From Dyella acidiphila (GTDB lineage: Bacteria > Pseudomonadota > Gammaproteobacteria > Xanthomonadales > Rhodanobacteraceae), in NCBI RefSeq assembly GCF_014863405.1, contig NZ_JACZZA010000008.1, positions 124,001-188,000 on the forward strand: 64,000 nt of DNA. Reading direction: 5' to 3'. Shown here in pieces: positions 1 through 9,082 of the stretch; position 1 is the stretch's first letter, and every line of letters begins with the position of its first letter. The notes below the pieces were generated by a model. It was not told where the DNA came from. It worked only from the letters and a program-made list of their open reading frames with translations, and searched no databases. The translations under genes and the position numbers were made by a program.

Positions 1-413
1 TGCAGGCATTGGTCGAGGCACGCGCCGCGGCCACCGCGGAACTGCGCAAGCGCGCCGGCGATATCGCCATTGGCGTGGTCAAGCACATTGCACCGGCAAT
101 CGGCGCGGAGCGCATCGTTGCTTCGCTGGTGGCCGAGGCGATGCAGAAACTGGTATTCGAACCGCATCTGCTGGTACGCATCCATCCCGATGTAGTGGCG
201 CAGGCACGCAGCGAAGTTTCTGCCTTGGGCGCGGCCGCTGCGCCGGATATTGAAATCATCGGCGATCCGAATCTGGACCGCTTCGACTGCATCATCGAAT
301 CGGCCGGCGGCATCGTGCGCGCGGGTTTCAACGAGCAGCTCGAACAGGCGCGGGTGATTCTGGCCGCCGCCGAAAAGAGCAGCGGAGGACGGCGTGAACG
401 TCCGGACGCCTGA
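1..413 (+). CDS. sctL: T3SS ATPase stator SctL (HrpE/YscL/FliH family), 5' end missing
   Basis: The frame is open from the window edge, so the N-terminus is missing; about 136 C-terminal residues are present. The residues alternate helical, Arg/Glu/Ala-rich stretches with a compact end (FEPHLLVRIHPDVV, then IEIIGDPNLDRFDCIIES), which matches the C-terminal domain of FliH/YscL proteins. In the family this protein bridges the secretion ATPase to the cytoplasmic sorting platform. The gene overlaps the SctN ATPase gene by 20 bases, which fits translational coupling of the two partners. The family call relies on this pattern plus position directly before sctN. Confidence 0.8.
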   Translation, partial: QALVEARAAATAELRKRAGDIAIGVVKHIAPAIGAERIVASLVAEAMQKLVFEPHLLVRIHPDVVAQARSEVSALGAAAAPDIEIIGDPNLDRFDCIIESAGGIVRAGFNEQLEQARVILAAAEKSSGGRRERPDA

Positions 414-1746
414 ATCGCCCAGCGAGGAAAGCCTGCTGCCGCCGGGCGAGGATCCGCTGCTGCGCGCACTGAGCCGGCGCGACACCTTGCAGCACGTGGG
501 CCGCGTGGCCGAAGCCTACGGCACCCTGGTGCGCGCCACCGGCGTGCGTGCGGCGATCGGTGAGCTGTGTTTGCTGGAGCAGGGCGATACGGGTTTCAGC
601 ATGCCGGCCGAAGTGGTCGGCGTATCGCAGCAGCAGACGCTGCTGACGCCGCTGGGGCCATTGGAAGGCATTTCCACCGCAACCACGGTGACGGCGACCG
701 GCAAGCAGGCCACTGCGCCGGCCGGCCGCAGTTTGCTGGGCCGGGTGATCGATGCGCATGGCGAGCCGCTGGATGGGCTCGGCCCGCTGCTGGAGGTCGA
801 GCGTGTGCCCTTGTACGCGGCCTCGCCGAATCCGTTCGCGCGGCAGACCATCGAACAGCCGCTGCCCACCGGCGTGCGTGCGATCGACGCGGCGCTGACC
901 ATCGGCCGCGGCCAGCGCACCGGCATTTTCGCGATGGCCGGCGGCGGCAAGAGCACCTTGCTCGGCATGCTGGCGCGCCACGCACAGTCGGACGTGAATG
1001 TGATTGTGCTGGTCGGCGAGCGCGGCCGCGAAGTGGGCGAGTTTCTGCACGACAGTCTCGGCGAGGAAGGGCTGCGGCGCAGCGTGCTGGTGGTTGCCAC
1101 CTCGGATCGGCCGGCGCTGGAACGCAGTCGCGTGGCGTGGCTGGGTACGGCGATTGCCGAATATTTCCGCGATGCCGGCATGAACGTGCTGCTGATGATG
1201 GATTCGGTCACGCGCTTCGCGCGCGCCTTGCGCGACGTGGGCCTGGCGATGGGCGAGCCGCCGGCACGGCGCGGCTTTACGCCGTCGGTCTTTTCCGCGC
1301 TACCGCGCTTGTTCGAGCGCGCGGGCAATAACGACAAGGGTTCGATCACCGCCTTCTACACCGTGCTGATGGAAGACGAGGACGGCGGCGATCCGATTGC
1401 CGAGGAAGTGCGTTCGATCCTCGATGGGCATATCTATCTGTCGCGCCGCCTGGCGCAGGGCAGCCATTATCCGGCGATCGACGTGCTGGCCAGCGCCAGC
1501 CGCCTGATGCCGCGCGTAACCACCTCGACCCATCAGCGCGCGGCCGGCCTGCTGCGGCGCTATCTGGCCAAATACCGCGAGATCGAGATGCTGTTGCAAC
1601 TGGGCGAATACAAACCGGGCGGTGACGCGGATGCCGATACGGCCATCGCGCGCATCGACGCCATCAACCAACTGCTGCGGCAGGACACGCATGAGCATGC
1701 CGATTTCAGTGCCACGCTGCAGCGCTTGAGTGGAGTCTGCACATGA
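394..1746 (+). CDS. sctN: T3SS ATPase SctN (HrcN/YscN/FliI family)
   Basis: This 450-aa protein is the cytoplasmic hexameric ATPase that unfolds and releases type III substrates from their chaperones. The Walker A loop reads AMAGGGKSTLL, with the Walker B strand at NVLLMMDSVTRFARALRD. The stretch GEPPARRGFTPSVFSALPRLFERAG is the signature shared with F1-beta and FliI, and the C-terminal helical domain is present, so the length is normal for the family. It starts at a GTG preceded by GGAGG five bases upstream. Its stop overlaps the sctO start as ATGA. The GSGVGKS form seen in FliI is AMAGGGKS here, so the second glycine of the usual loop is methionine. Assignment is firm; the exact T3SS subfamily is not settled by this fragment. 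Confidence 0.95.
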   Translation: MNVRTPESPSEESLLPPGEDPLLRALSRRDTLQHVGRVAEAYGTLVRATGVRAAIGELCLLEQGDTGFSMPAEVVGVSQQQTLLTPLGPLEGISTATTVTATGKQATAPAGRSLLGRVIDAHGEPLDGLGPLLEVERVPLYAASPNPFARQTIEQPLPTGVRAIDAALTIGRGQRTGIFAMAGGGKSTLLGMLARHAQSDVNVIVLVGERGREVGEFLHDSLGEEGLRRSVLVVATSDRPALERSRVAWLGTAIAEYFRDAGMNVLLMMDSVTRFARALRDVGLAMGEPPARRGFTPSVFSALPRLFERAGNNDKGSITAFYTVLMEDEDGGDPIAEEVRSILDGHIYLSRRLAQGSHYPAIDVLASASRLMPRVTTSTHQRAAGLLRRYLAKYREIEMLLQLGEYKPGGDADADTAIARIDAINQLLRQDTHEHADFSATLQRLSGVCT

Positions 1747-2237
1747 GCGATGGCACCGGCAAATTTCCGCTTGAGCCGTTGTGCACGGTGCGTGGCATGC
1801 GCCTGCGCAAACTGGAGGCGGAACTGAAGGCCTGCCGTGCGCACTGGAGCGCTGCCGAACAGCAGCGCGCCGAAGCCGCCGAACGCTGCGCGCAGACCGT
1901 GCAGCAACGCCAGGACTTTGCCGCGCGTTCGTGGCGCGAGCTGTTCGAGCAGGGTGCGCCGACGGCCGAGGCGATGCGCCGGCACGAACATCATCTGGCC
2001 TTGCTTGATCAGCTTATCGCGCAATGCCAGGCCGAACTGGCCCAGCGCACGCGCGAACGCGACGACGCAGCCGCGGCGCTGGATCTTGCCGCCACCGCCT
2101 GGCAGCGCGCGCACCACAAGCTCGACGCGCTCGGCGAACTGAAACAGGAATGGCTGCGCCAGACGCGCAGCCGGCAGGCCCTGCACGAGGAGCATGGCCT
2201 GGAAGAACTGATGCTGCGCCAGACCCGATCACGCTGA
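1743..2237 (+). CDS. sctO: T3SS stalk protein SctO (YscO/HrpB7/FliJ-like)
   Basis: The 164-aa protein is almost entirely helical and charged (heptad-rich Leu/Ala/Arg/Glu/Gln from about residue 15 to 155), as expected of the two-helix coiled coil of FliJ/YscO proteins that insert into the ATPase ring. Sequence conservation in this family is very low. The call therefore rests on the coiled coil, the length and the fixed position right after sctN, with ATGA overlap. The N-terminus (PLEPLCTVRGMRLRKLEAELKACR) resembles the start of YscO-type proteins. No membrane segment or signal peptide is seen. Confidence 0.72.
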   Translation: MSDGTGKFPLEPLCTVRGMRLRKLEAELKACRAHWSAAEQQRAEAAERCAQTVQQRQDFAARSWRELFEQGAPTAEAMRRHEHHLALLDQLIAQCQAELAQRTRERDDAAAALDLAATAWQRAHHKLDALGELKQEWLRQTRSRQALHEEHGLEELMLRQTRSR

Positions 2238-2244
2238 GGTCGAT

Positions 2245-3036
2245 ATGCATATGCCATCTTCAACTACCCCATCGTCGAGTGCGCATCCCTTGGCCGGCCG
2301 GCATGGCGTGCGCGACAGCCATGCCAAGAGCGATGTAAACGGCGAGCACGAGAACGTGCAGCGGTTCCGCACGCTGATGAACGGCAAGCCGCAACGCTCG
2401 AACAGCGGCAACGGCGAAAGCGATACGGACGACGAGCAAAGCACGGTCGAGGTCAGCGTCGACGCCAGTAGCGATAGCGATAGCAGTGTCAGCGACAGCC
2501 AGTCCGCGCCGGACCAGGAGCAGGCGCTGCGCGACTTGCTGCAGCAGCAGTTGAATCAGGCCAGCGGCCCCTTGTCCGGTCCGGCGGCTCGCGACCAGGA
2601 CAGCGGCGAGGATAGCGATGAGCAGGACGACCACCGTGACGACAGTCAGGCGGCGAACATCGGCATGCAGGCGCTGCATCTGGCCCAGCAGACGATGGTG
2701 CAGAACAGCCAGCAGCCGGCGGCGGCGACCCAGGCAGCGGCAGTGGCGCCGGCCCTGGCCGAATTGATCGAGCGGCATGTGAAGCAGTTGCTGGTACCCG
2801 ATGCCACCAGCCGCAGCGCGGCGCATGCACGCGAAATCATGATCACGCTGAAAGACGGCCTGCTGCCCGGCACCGAATTGTGGCTGAGCCGCACCAGCGA
2901 CGGCTGGAAGCTGCGCGCCGATACGCGCTCAAGCTCTGCTTATCGCAGTCTGCTCGAAGGGGCGCCGCAGCTGATCGAGCGCTTCGCGCAGAGCCGGCTC
3001 GGCACGCTGGAAGTGACCCCTACTTTGTTGGCTTGA
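2245..3036 (+). CDS. sctP: T3SS needle/substrate-switch protein SctP-like (HpaP/YscP/FliK type)
   Basis: The protein has 263 residues. Its first ~150 residues are disordered and rich in Ser, Asp, Gln and Glu, with an Asp/Ser run near residues 70-90. The last ~90 residues form a compact domain (ITLKDGLLPGTELWLSRTSD, then LRADTRSSSAYRSLL), which matches the C-terminal switch domain layout of FliK/YscP/HpaP. These proteins set needle or pilus length and switch export from early to late substrates. It begins at ATG after GAGG, seven bases downstream of the sctO stop, in the usual N-O-P order. No sctQ-like gene follows, so the operon ends or is rearranged after the next gene. Confidence 0.68.
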   Translation: MHMPSSTTPSSSAHPLAGRHGVRDSHAKSDVNGEHENVQRFRTLMNGKPQRSNSGNGESDTDDEQSTVEVSVDASSDSDSSVSDSQSAPDQEQALRDLLQQQLNQASGPLSGPAARDQDSGEDSDEQDDHRDDSQAANIGMQALHLAQQTMVQNSQQPAAATQAAAVAPALAELIERHVKQLLVPDATSRSAAHAREIMITLKDGLLPGTELWLSRTSDGWKLRADTRSSSAYRSLLEGAPQLIERFAQSRLGTLEVTPTLLA

Positions 3037-3046
3037 TGGTTCGCCC

Positions 3047-4456
3047 ATGTCGGATTCGTTGTTGCAAGCAGTGGTCGGCAATCCCCTGGACCTGCTCGGC
3101 CTGGGCCAGCAAAACCATGGCATGACCCTGCTGTTTCCGCTGTCGCAAGGCAATACGGTGAACGACCTGGCGAATGTGCTGAATGTGCCGGTCGATGCGA
3201 TTCTGGCAGTGAATCCGGGGCTGCAGGCGAACAGTCCGCTGAGCCTCAGCCAGGTGGTCGGATTGCCGGACGGGCATGTCGAGCAGATCATGCAGAGCGT
3301 GAGTCTGGTCGGCAATCGTGCCTACCTGCCCAGCGCGCCGTCGCCATCACCTTCGGATCAGCCGCCGCAGAGCAACCCGGCACCGGTGGTGCAGCTGTCG
3401 AACCAGGGTATCGAGCTGGTGTTGCCGGCGACACGCTCCGCCACGCTCGCCTTCGATGTGCTGAGCATGCCGCAGGCGCAGGTATCGCTCAGCGTCGGCG
3501 CGGAGCAGCAGGATGGTTGGACGGTAAGCATCATTCCCGCTGCACCGGTAGTGAGTGCGCCGATCAGTGTGCCGGCGCCTGCTCCGGTGCCGGTATCGTC
3601 CCAGCCGGTTGCTGCTGCGCCGGCACCGGTGGCACAGCCGGAACCGGCTGCTGTGCCGGTAACGCCAGCTGTAAATCTCGATCCCGATCGCGTTGCGGCG
3701 GCATCGCCCGGTCAGTTTTCGTATGTAGGTGTCAACAATGCCGGGCAGGGCACGAATGCTGTCGCCGGTAACGCGCCGTACCGCCAGCGCAATCCTTCTT
3801 CGGATATCCCGCCACCGCCGATCGATCCCAGCCGCTTTGCCGGGCCAGTCGCGAATACGGCGGTATCGAGTAACACCATCGGTGTGATGCCGCCGGTGGC
3901 GATCAACTCCGTGCTGCCGGCCGATGGCCGTCCGCTGACGCTGCAGATGATGGCGTTGATGCTGGCGGCGCAATCAGCTGGGTCGATCGCACCCGCCGGA
4001 GCAGCGCCTGCGCAGGTAACGCCGTTTATCGATCCGCAGGCGCTGGCCGCCATTGCTGTCAATCTTGGCGGCACACGGGTGGTCGATCTCGGTGCCGGGC
4101 GCAGCATGGAATTTTCGCTGGTGAATGATCGCTTGCGTCGTGTCGATCCGATCGGTGAAGAAGATCGGCCGAGTGCGCGGCGTACCGGCGATGGGCTGGA
4201 TGAAGTGCGCGTCAGCCCGGCGGAGAAGGAGCAGGCCGAGCAGACCGACGAGCAGCGCGAGCAGGGGCGTCGACGTCGTGCGGCCATTGCGGCGATGCGT
4301 CGGCGGCGGCGGGCGCGTACGCGGCGGTGTCGGTATTGGCGTGGTGCGCGGAGTGAGCTGCGTGCGGGTGCGCGGGGTTATCCGAAGCAGGTGGATCTGG
4401 CGGAGTTTCGCAGTCGGCAGGTGCCGCGTTATATGTGGACTGCCGGCAAGCCGTAG
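3047..4456 (+). CDS. Proline-rich T3SS-operon protein with a degenerate LysM-like N-terminus
   Basis: I do not recognise this 469-aa protein as a named family. Residues 25-85 look like a degenerate LysM repeat (TVNDLANVLNVPVDAILAVN, then a Leu-Ser-rich end). Residues ~100-220 are a Pro/Ala/Val linker and the middle is Ala/Gly-rich. The tail is strongly basic, with several Arg runs between residues ~405 and 440. It starts 10 bases after sctP and so probably belongs to the T3SS operon. There is no signal peptide. Position suggests a secreted or regulatory T3SS-associated protein, but this is inference. Its TAG stop is formed inside a copy of an extragenic palindromic repeat, so the last residues may be repeat-derived. 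Confidence 0.6.
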   Translation: MSDSLLQAVVGNPLDLLGLGQQNHGMTLLFPLSQGNTVNDLANVLNVPVDAILAVNPGLQANSPLSLSQVVGLPDGHVEQIMQSVSLVGNRAYLPSAPSPSPSDQPPQSNPAPVVQLSNQGIELVLPATRSATLAFDVLSMPQAQVSLSVGAEQQDGWTVSIIPAAPVVSAPISVPAPAPVPVSSQPVAAAPAPVAQPEPAAVPVTPAVNLDPDRVAAASPGQFSYVGVNNAGQGTNAVAGNAPYRQRNPSSDIPPPPIDPSRFAGPVANTAVSSNTIGVMPPVAINSVLPADGRPLTLQMMALMLAAQSAGSIAPAGAAPAQVTPFIDPQALAAIAVNLGGTRVVDLGAGRSMEFSLVNDRLRRVDPIGEEDRPSARRTGDGLDEVRVSPAEKEQAEQTDEQREQGRRRRAAIAAMRRRRRARTRRCRYWRGARSELRAGARGYPKQVDLAEFRSRQVPRYMWTAGKP

Positions 4457-4547
4457 GTTGGGTTATCCCGGACTTGATCCGGGGGTAACCCAACGATATC
4501 GCTACGAAGACAGATCGTTGGGTTACGCTGCGCTAACCCAACCTACG
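4453..4547. repeat. Composite palindromic extragenic repeat (TAGGTTGGGTTA family), copy 1
   Basis: The element is bounded by GTAGGTTGGGTTA at 4453-4465 and its exact complement at 4534-4546. It contains two hairpins: an outer GGTTATCCCGGA...TCCGGGGGTAACC arm and a GTTGGGTTACGCTGCGCTAACCCAAC hairpin (shown here as GTTGGGTTACGC plus GCGCTAACCCAAC). It lies between convergent genes and overlaps the stop of the upstream one. Related copies occur near 17.9, 20.2, 31.6 and 59.9 kb. Confidence 0.85.
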
Positions 4548-4559
4548 TGGTGTGCGGTT

Positions 4560-7500
4560 TTATCCGAGTTCGCCGATGTATTGCTGCGTCTGGTCGGCGG
4601 ACAGCACGCCTGCGCTCTGCGCGTTTTGCAGCGCCGACGTCGCCGCTTGCGGCCAGCCGTTGTACGCATACGCGTTGCCCATCTGCTCCACCCACGCATC
4701 GAGCGAGCCGTTGTTCTTCATGATGCTGATGATCTCGGCCTGATACGCCGCGTTGTGGTTGCTCTTGAGCAGGTTGCCGATTTGCGCCGGCTGCATGCTG
4801 CCGCTGGATTGCGCCAGTTCGTAGTCGTAGTCGGCCTGGCGCCGCGCATCGCCGTCGGGACTGAATACCTCGGGCGAGTGGCTTTGCACATAAGCCTTGG
4901 CGTGGGCGAAGCCGCCGCCGCCGATCAGGTTGACGAGGTTGGCGGTATGGCTCAGCGGCATGGCGGGGTTGTTGGCGGGCGAGCTGTTCTGGGCGAAGAA
5001 CAGGTTGAGGTAATTCGGATTGTCCTGCTGCAGCGCGGAGAGAAAGCCGTTCGCATCGGCCGGCTTGATCTGGCAAGCCTTCAGTACATTGATCAGGCCT
5101 TGCGTATACGCGCTGCCCTGGCCGAAGGCTTCCGGGTGCGCGACCAGAATGTCCTGCGCCTGTTGCGCATTGAGGCCCAGCTGCGAGGCGAAGGCGTTGA
5201 TCGCGCCGCCGTCCTTGGCCATGGCTTCGGCTTCTTCCTTGTCGCTGATCCCCGCTGCCTGCAGGTATTTCACCTGCTCTTCCTGGAATTCCTGCTGTTC
5301 CTTGTTGCCGACCAGGATATGGCCGACCAGCTCGAATGGCGCGGAGATCAGCGTGCCGATGCCACTGACCACTTCGCCTGCCACGGCGGCAGGCGGAAAG
5401 TTCTCCATGAAACTGCCCATCACCGACAGCACGTCGCCGGCGATGGCCAGCGCATACATGGCGCCGCCGGCACTGCCGGTATTGTTCTTTGCTTCCTGCA
5501 GATCGGAGGCGAAGGCACTGGTGCTAGCGACCATCGCCAGGCCGGGCACGAAGCGTGAGCCAAGCCGTGCCATCGCTTCGGCAGAGGCGTTGAAGGCGCC
5601 GAACTTGCCGGCATCGGCCATTACCTGCAGCACGCCGGTGCCGACTTCGGACACATCGCCGCCGGCCATCGAGAACGCGTTGATGGTTTCGTTGATCTGC
5701 TCGGCGTTGGCGCCGTTGATGCTGTCGACGGTGATCGCGGCCACCGCCCAGGCTTTGCCGGAGGCGCCCATGGCCTTGTAGCCCTCGGCGAAATTGGCCG
5801 GCGTAAACGCCTTGGTATCGCCATTGGCCAGCGCTTCGAAACCTTCCTTCACCTGGTTCCAGCCGTTGCGGCCCTTGAACACCGGATCGGCCAGTTCCAA
5901 TAGTTCGCTGGCGGCGGACTTGGTATCGCCGTTGTGCTCGACCAGCAATTCGCCTTCTGCCGCTTTCACCGCGTCGGGCAGGAAGCTGCTCTGGTAGTCG
6001 GAGAATTTGCCGAAGGCCTTGGATGCGGCGGCATCGTTCTGCACATAGCCAGCAAATTGCAGCGCGACCTTGCCCTGGCCCGACTGCACCAGATCCTGCA
6101 TGCAGCTGTAGAGCTGCTGCGCGGCGGCCTGGTTGTGGCCGGCCGCGTACAGCAGGGCCGACTGGTTGTTCTGCATATAGGTGGCCAGCGTCTTTGCCGC
6201 CGTGGCGTCGGCCTGGTAGACCTTGGCGTTGTCCGGATCGCTGCGATACGCCTTGATAAAGGCCTGCTGCTGCGCATAGGTGAGCGGGCCGGACTGGGCC
6301 AGCAATTGCGCCAGGGTCTTGTCTTTGTCTTCGGCGGCGCTGTGCGCGGCGTCGTAGGCCTTGAGCGGACTGTTGCCGTTGTTGGCGAGGTAATCCTGCA
6401 CACCTTGCGCGCCTGCATCGAAGGCATCCTTGGCGGCACTGCTCTGACCGCGTGCCTGCAGCGCATTGCCGAATGCGATGGCGAAGTTCGGATTGCCGGC
6501 CGCGCCGAAACCGGGGCTGTCGAGAATGCTGTTTTCCAGTTCGCTGGTGGTGCCGCCGCGGGTAAGAAAGCCGACGCTGCCGAGATTGCCTGCATAGGCA
6601 TCGGCGACCTGCTGCACCACGGCGTTGGCGTTATCGCTGCTGCCCAGGTTGGCCAGCACGCTTTGCACGCTGTCGAACGGCACCATGCTGCCGGCGTAGC
6701 CGAGCTGCAGCTGCGCGATCTTCTGCAGGGTCGGCATGCTGGCCTGGGTGACCGCGGTGGCGAGTTCTGGCGACAGGCCGGTGGTGGCGGTTTCCAGCTG
6801 ATTGGCGGCGGCGGTGGCCTGGTCCTGGGCGTAATACACAGCGTCCGGCTTGACCTGCGCATACGGCTGCGCCACTTGGTTGGCCTCGGCCTGGATCCAG
6901 CTTTTTACCTGTGCGTCGGCCAATACCTGGTCGACCACGTTTTGCGGCTGGCCTTGCAGCTGCTTGCTCAGGCTTTGCAGTTTGTCCTGCGCGCTACCAC
7001 TGCCGGGCACAGCGGCGATCAGTGTGCTGGCCTTGTTCTGCAGTTGATAATTGCTGACGCAGGTAGTGACCGCGGCTTGCGTGTCCGGATCGCTGGCATA
7101 GCGCTGGGCAATCGACTGGCCGAAGCTGGCGATCAGCTGGTCGGTGGGCGTGCGGAATTGCGGCGGCACGCCATTGTTGCGATTGGCGATCTCGCCGGCG
7201 ATCTCATGCTGGATCGCGGTATCCATTGTCTGCTGTGCACTATTGACCGACGCGGCATTGTCTTCAGAAATCTCGGTGCGAATGCCCATATTGTGCGGCG
7301 CATTCTGCAGTGCCTGCTTGGCTTGGGCGACAGCGGTCTTGTAGGCGCCGACCGCCGCATCGGTTTGCTGTTGCAGCGACTGGTTCGACGGCAGCTGCTG
7401 TTTGGGCGGCGGCGGTACCGCATTGGGCGGCAGCGTAAGCGTCTGCCCTTCGCTCAGCGTGGTGCCGACGGCGATGCCGTTGGCGCGCGCCAGTTCTTCC

Positions 7501-7625
7501 GGTGTCACGCTGTAGCTTTGCGCAATGCTCTGCACGGTGTCGTGCGGCTGCACTTGATAGGTGCTTGGCGTGGGTTGCGGCGGCGGAACGTAGGCGGCGG
7601 AAGAGCCGGGAGAAACAGGAAACAT
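4560..7625 (-). CDS. Large LysM-domain protein, candidate T3SS translocator or effector
   Basis: The 1021-aa protein has no signal peptide. Residues 1-22 are Pro/Ser-rich, and residues ~23-68 form a clear LysM domain (VQPHDTVQSIAQSYSVTPEE, ending GQTLTLPPN). A very long Ala/Gln/Asn-rich helical body follows. A hydrophobic zone at about residues 690-775 contains GGAMYALAIAGDVLSVMG and VVSGIGTLISAPFELVGH. The C-terminus again has short helical repeats. A long hydrophilic body with late amphipathic or transmembrane segments is the layout of T3SS translocators such as HrpF/NolX, but I see no diagnostic motif. It lies 63 bases downstream of the lipase gene on the same strand and probably shares its promoter. 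A non-T3SS toxin or surface protein remains possible. Confidence 0.62.
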   Translation of the reverse strand: MFPVSPGSSAAYVPPPQPTPSTYQVQPHDTVQSIAQSYSVTPEELARANGIAVGTTLSEGQTLTLPPNAVPPPPKQQLPSNQSLQQQTDAAVGAYKTAVAQAKQALQNAPHNMGIRTEISEDNAASVNSAQQTMDTAIQHEIAGEIANRNNGVPPQFRTPTDQLIASFGQSIAQRYASDPDTQAAVTTCVSNYQLQNKASTLIAAVPGSGSAQDKLQSLSKQLQGQPQNVVDQVLADAQVKSWIQAEANQVAQPYAQVKPDAVYYAQDQATAAANQLETATTGLSPELATAVTQASMPTLQKIAQLQLGYAGSMVPFDSVQSVLANLGSSDNANAVVQQVADAYAGNLGSVGFLTRGGTTSELENSILDSPGFGAAGNPNFAIAFGNALQARGQSSAAKDAFDAGAQGVQDYLANNGNSPLKAYDAAHSAAEDKDKTLAQLLAQSGPLTYAQQQAFIKAYRSDPDNAKVYQADATAAKTLATYMQNNQSALLYAAGHNQAAAQQLYSCMQDLVQSGQGKVALQFAGYVQNDAAASKAFGKFSDYQSSFLPDAVKAAEGELLVEHNGDTKSAASELLELADPVFKGRNGWNQVKEGFEALANGDTKAFTPANFAEGYKAMGASGKAWAVAAITVDSINGANAEQINETINAFSMAGGDVSEVGTGVLQVMADAGKFGAFNASAEAMARLGSRFVPGLAMVASTSAFASDLQEAKNNTGSAGGAMYALAIAGDVLSVMGSFMENFPPAAVAGEVVSGIGTLISAPFELVGHILVGNKEQQEFQEEQVKYLQAAGISDKEEAEAMAKDGGAINAFASQLGLNAQQAQDILVAHPEAFGQGSAYTQGLINVLKACQIKPADANGFLSALQQDNPNYLNLFFAQNSSPANNPAMPLSHTANLVNLIGGGGFAHAKAYVQSHSPEVFSPDGDARRQADYDYELAQSSGSMQPAQIGNLLKSNHNAAYQAEIISIMKNNGSLDAWVEQMGNAYAYNGWPQAATSALQNAQSAGVLSADQTQQYIGELG

Positions 7626-7688
7626 GGAAACCTCTGCGGGGGTAAGAGAGCCTTGCGTGCGCTGCGTGCAGTCGTCAGCGGCGGCGTG

Positions 7689-9026
7689 CTACCAGTTCCA
7701 CGGCAGCGCGTCTTTGGCGTGGCTGCCGACCCAGTCCGCCGCCTTTCTGGTCGCGTTGACGCCGGTGGTGATCGCGCCGCCGAAAAATTCCACTGCGCCC
7801 TGCTGCAGATGGCCGGCTACTTCAATGCCACCTTGCGCGAGGCCGCCGGCCACGGTGATGGTCTTGTCGCTGACCGTGCCGAGCGTGCGCATTGCATTGC
7901 CGGCCCAGTGGCCCGGTTTGCCGAGATGATCGAGCGCGCTGCCGGCCGCATCGAAGGTGCTGGACGCCGCGCCGCCGGCCTTGTCGGCCACCGTGCCCAC
8001 CGCATTGGCGGCGGTGTTGCTGGCGTTGCCGTAGAAGCCGGCAATGCGCGAGGTGATGCTGGTGTCGCGCAGGTAGTTGCCGTTGTGATTCCACGGCTGG
8101 TCGTTCTGCAGGGCATCGATCACCGAATTCATCAGGTGATCGCGCACGCCGCTGACGGTGTCGGTGATCAGGTTCAGGCCGGGCGCTTCCAGATACCAGG
8201 CTGGTTTGTTCGGATCGCGCAACTGGATTTCATGGCCCAGCGCCTGCGGAATCAATCCGCGTGCCGCGCCGGTCTGCTGTTCGCCGGTAAGGATGTCGCC
8301 CTGCACGGCGTAGCGGCGGACCAGGCCGTCGCTGGCGGCCTGCTTCATCGCGGCGACATTGCCTTCCGGAGCCAGGCGCTGCAGCGTCGCATCGTTCACG
8401 CCAGCGGCGTTGAAGGTGACTGCGGGCGTGTCGGTGATTACCGAAGCGGTGGACGCCAGACCGCCGCCCAGCGAGTGGCCGGTGAGCACCAGGTTGTCGC
8501 CGAAGGCCGCCTTGGCCTTGGTGGCCAGCGCCGTCGCTTCGTCGTATTGCGCAGTATTCAGGCCCAGTGCCTGGGTGGCATCGGCCTTCCAGTCCTGGGC
8601 GCCGGAGGTGCCTTTGAAAGCGAGCACGTAATCGCCCTTGCCGTCCTGGTAGAGCGCGGCGCGGAAGCCGGTGGAGGTGTCGTTCAAAGACGCCGGATCG
8701 ATATCGGCCGCTTCCAGCTGTGCATCGCTCAGGCGCGTCCAGCCATCGATATTCTTGTTGTCGAGGTTGTAGGAATCCTGCGCCAGCTTGGCCAGGTCCA
8801 GATCGATCGGCTTGGCATCCTGGCCTTCCACCTGCTGCGCAAAGCCGGGTGCCTGTTTGGTCTGGAAACTGGCCAGTTGTACGGCTTGCGCGTTGTAGGC
8901 GAGCTGCGGCGTGGAGCTGTGCTGGTCGGCGCTGGCGACGGCTGCGCTGGAACTGGCTTCGTCTTCGGCCGGCGCGATGGCCGTATCGGTGAACTGGCGT
9001 CGACTGATGCTGGCGTCCAGAAACAT
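7689..9026 (-). CDS. Class-3-type lipase, candidate secreted effector
   Basis: The 445-aa protein has no signal peptide; its first ~50 residues are Ser/Ala/Gln-rich and look disordered, as in many T3SS-exported proteins. The catalytic core carries FKGTS at ~137-141 (oxyanion strand of class 3 lipases) and the nucleophile elbow GHSLGG at 183-188, with Ser185. Asp244 (VQGDILTG) and His265 (GHEIQL) are candidates for the rest of the triad. The last ~110 residues are Ala/Gly-rich and helical. It starts at ATG after GGGAGG. Class-3 lipases are known among plant-pathogen T3SS effectors (XopAP/RipAL) and among T6SS phospholipase effectors. The T3SS neighbourhood favours the former, but this is inference. 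Confidence 0.75.
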   Translation of the reverse strand: MFLDASISRRQFTDTAIAPAEDEASSSAAVASADQHSSTPQLAYNAQAVQLASFQTKQAPGFAQQVEGQDAKPIDLDLAKLAQDSYNLDNKNIDGWTRLSDAQLEAADIDPASLNDTSTGFRAALYQDGKGDYVLAFKGTSGAQDWKADATQALGLNTAQYDEATALATKAKAAFGDNLVLTGHSLGGGLASTASVITDTPAVTFNAAGVNDATLQRLAPEGNVAAMKQAASDGLVRRYAVQGDILTGEQQTGAARGLIPQALGHEIQLRDPNKPAWYLEAPGLNLITDTVSGVRDHLMNSVIDALQNDQPWNHNGNYLRDTSITSRIAGFYGNASNTAANAVGTVADKAGGAASSTFDAAGSALDHLGKPGHWAGNAMRTLGTVSDKTITVAGGLAQGGIEVAGHLQQGAVEFFGGAITTGVNATRKAADWVGSHAKDALPWNW

Positions 9027-9082
9027 GACAAGCCTCCCATGCGATACCTGGGAACCTTAGCGGGCGGGATCGAGGGGAACAG

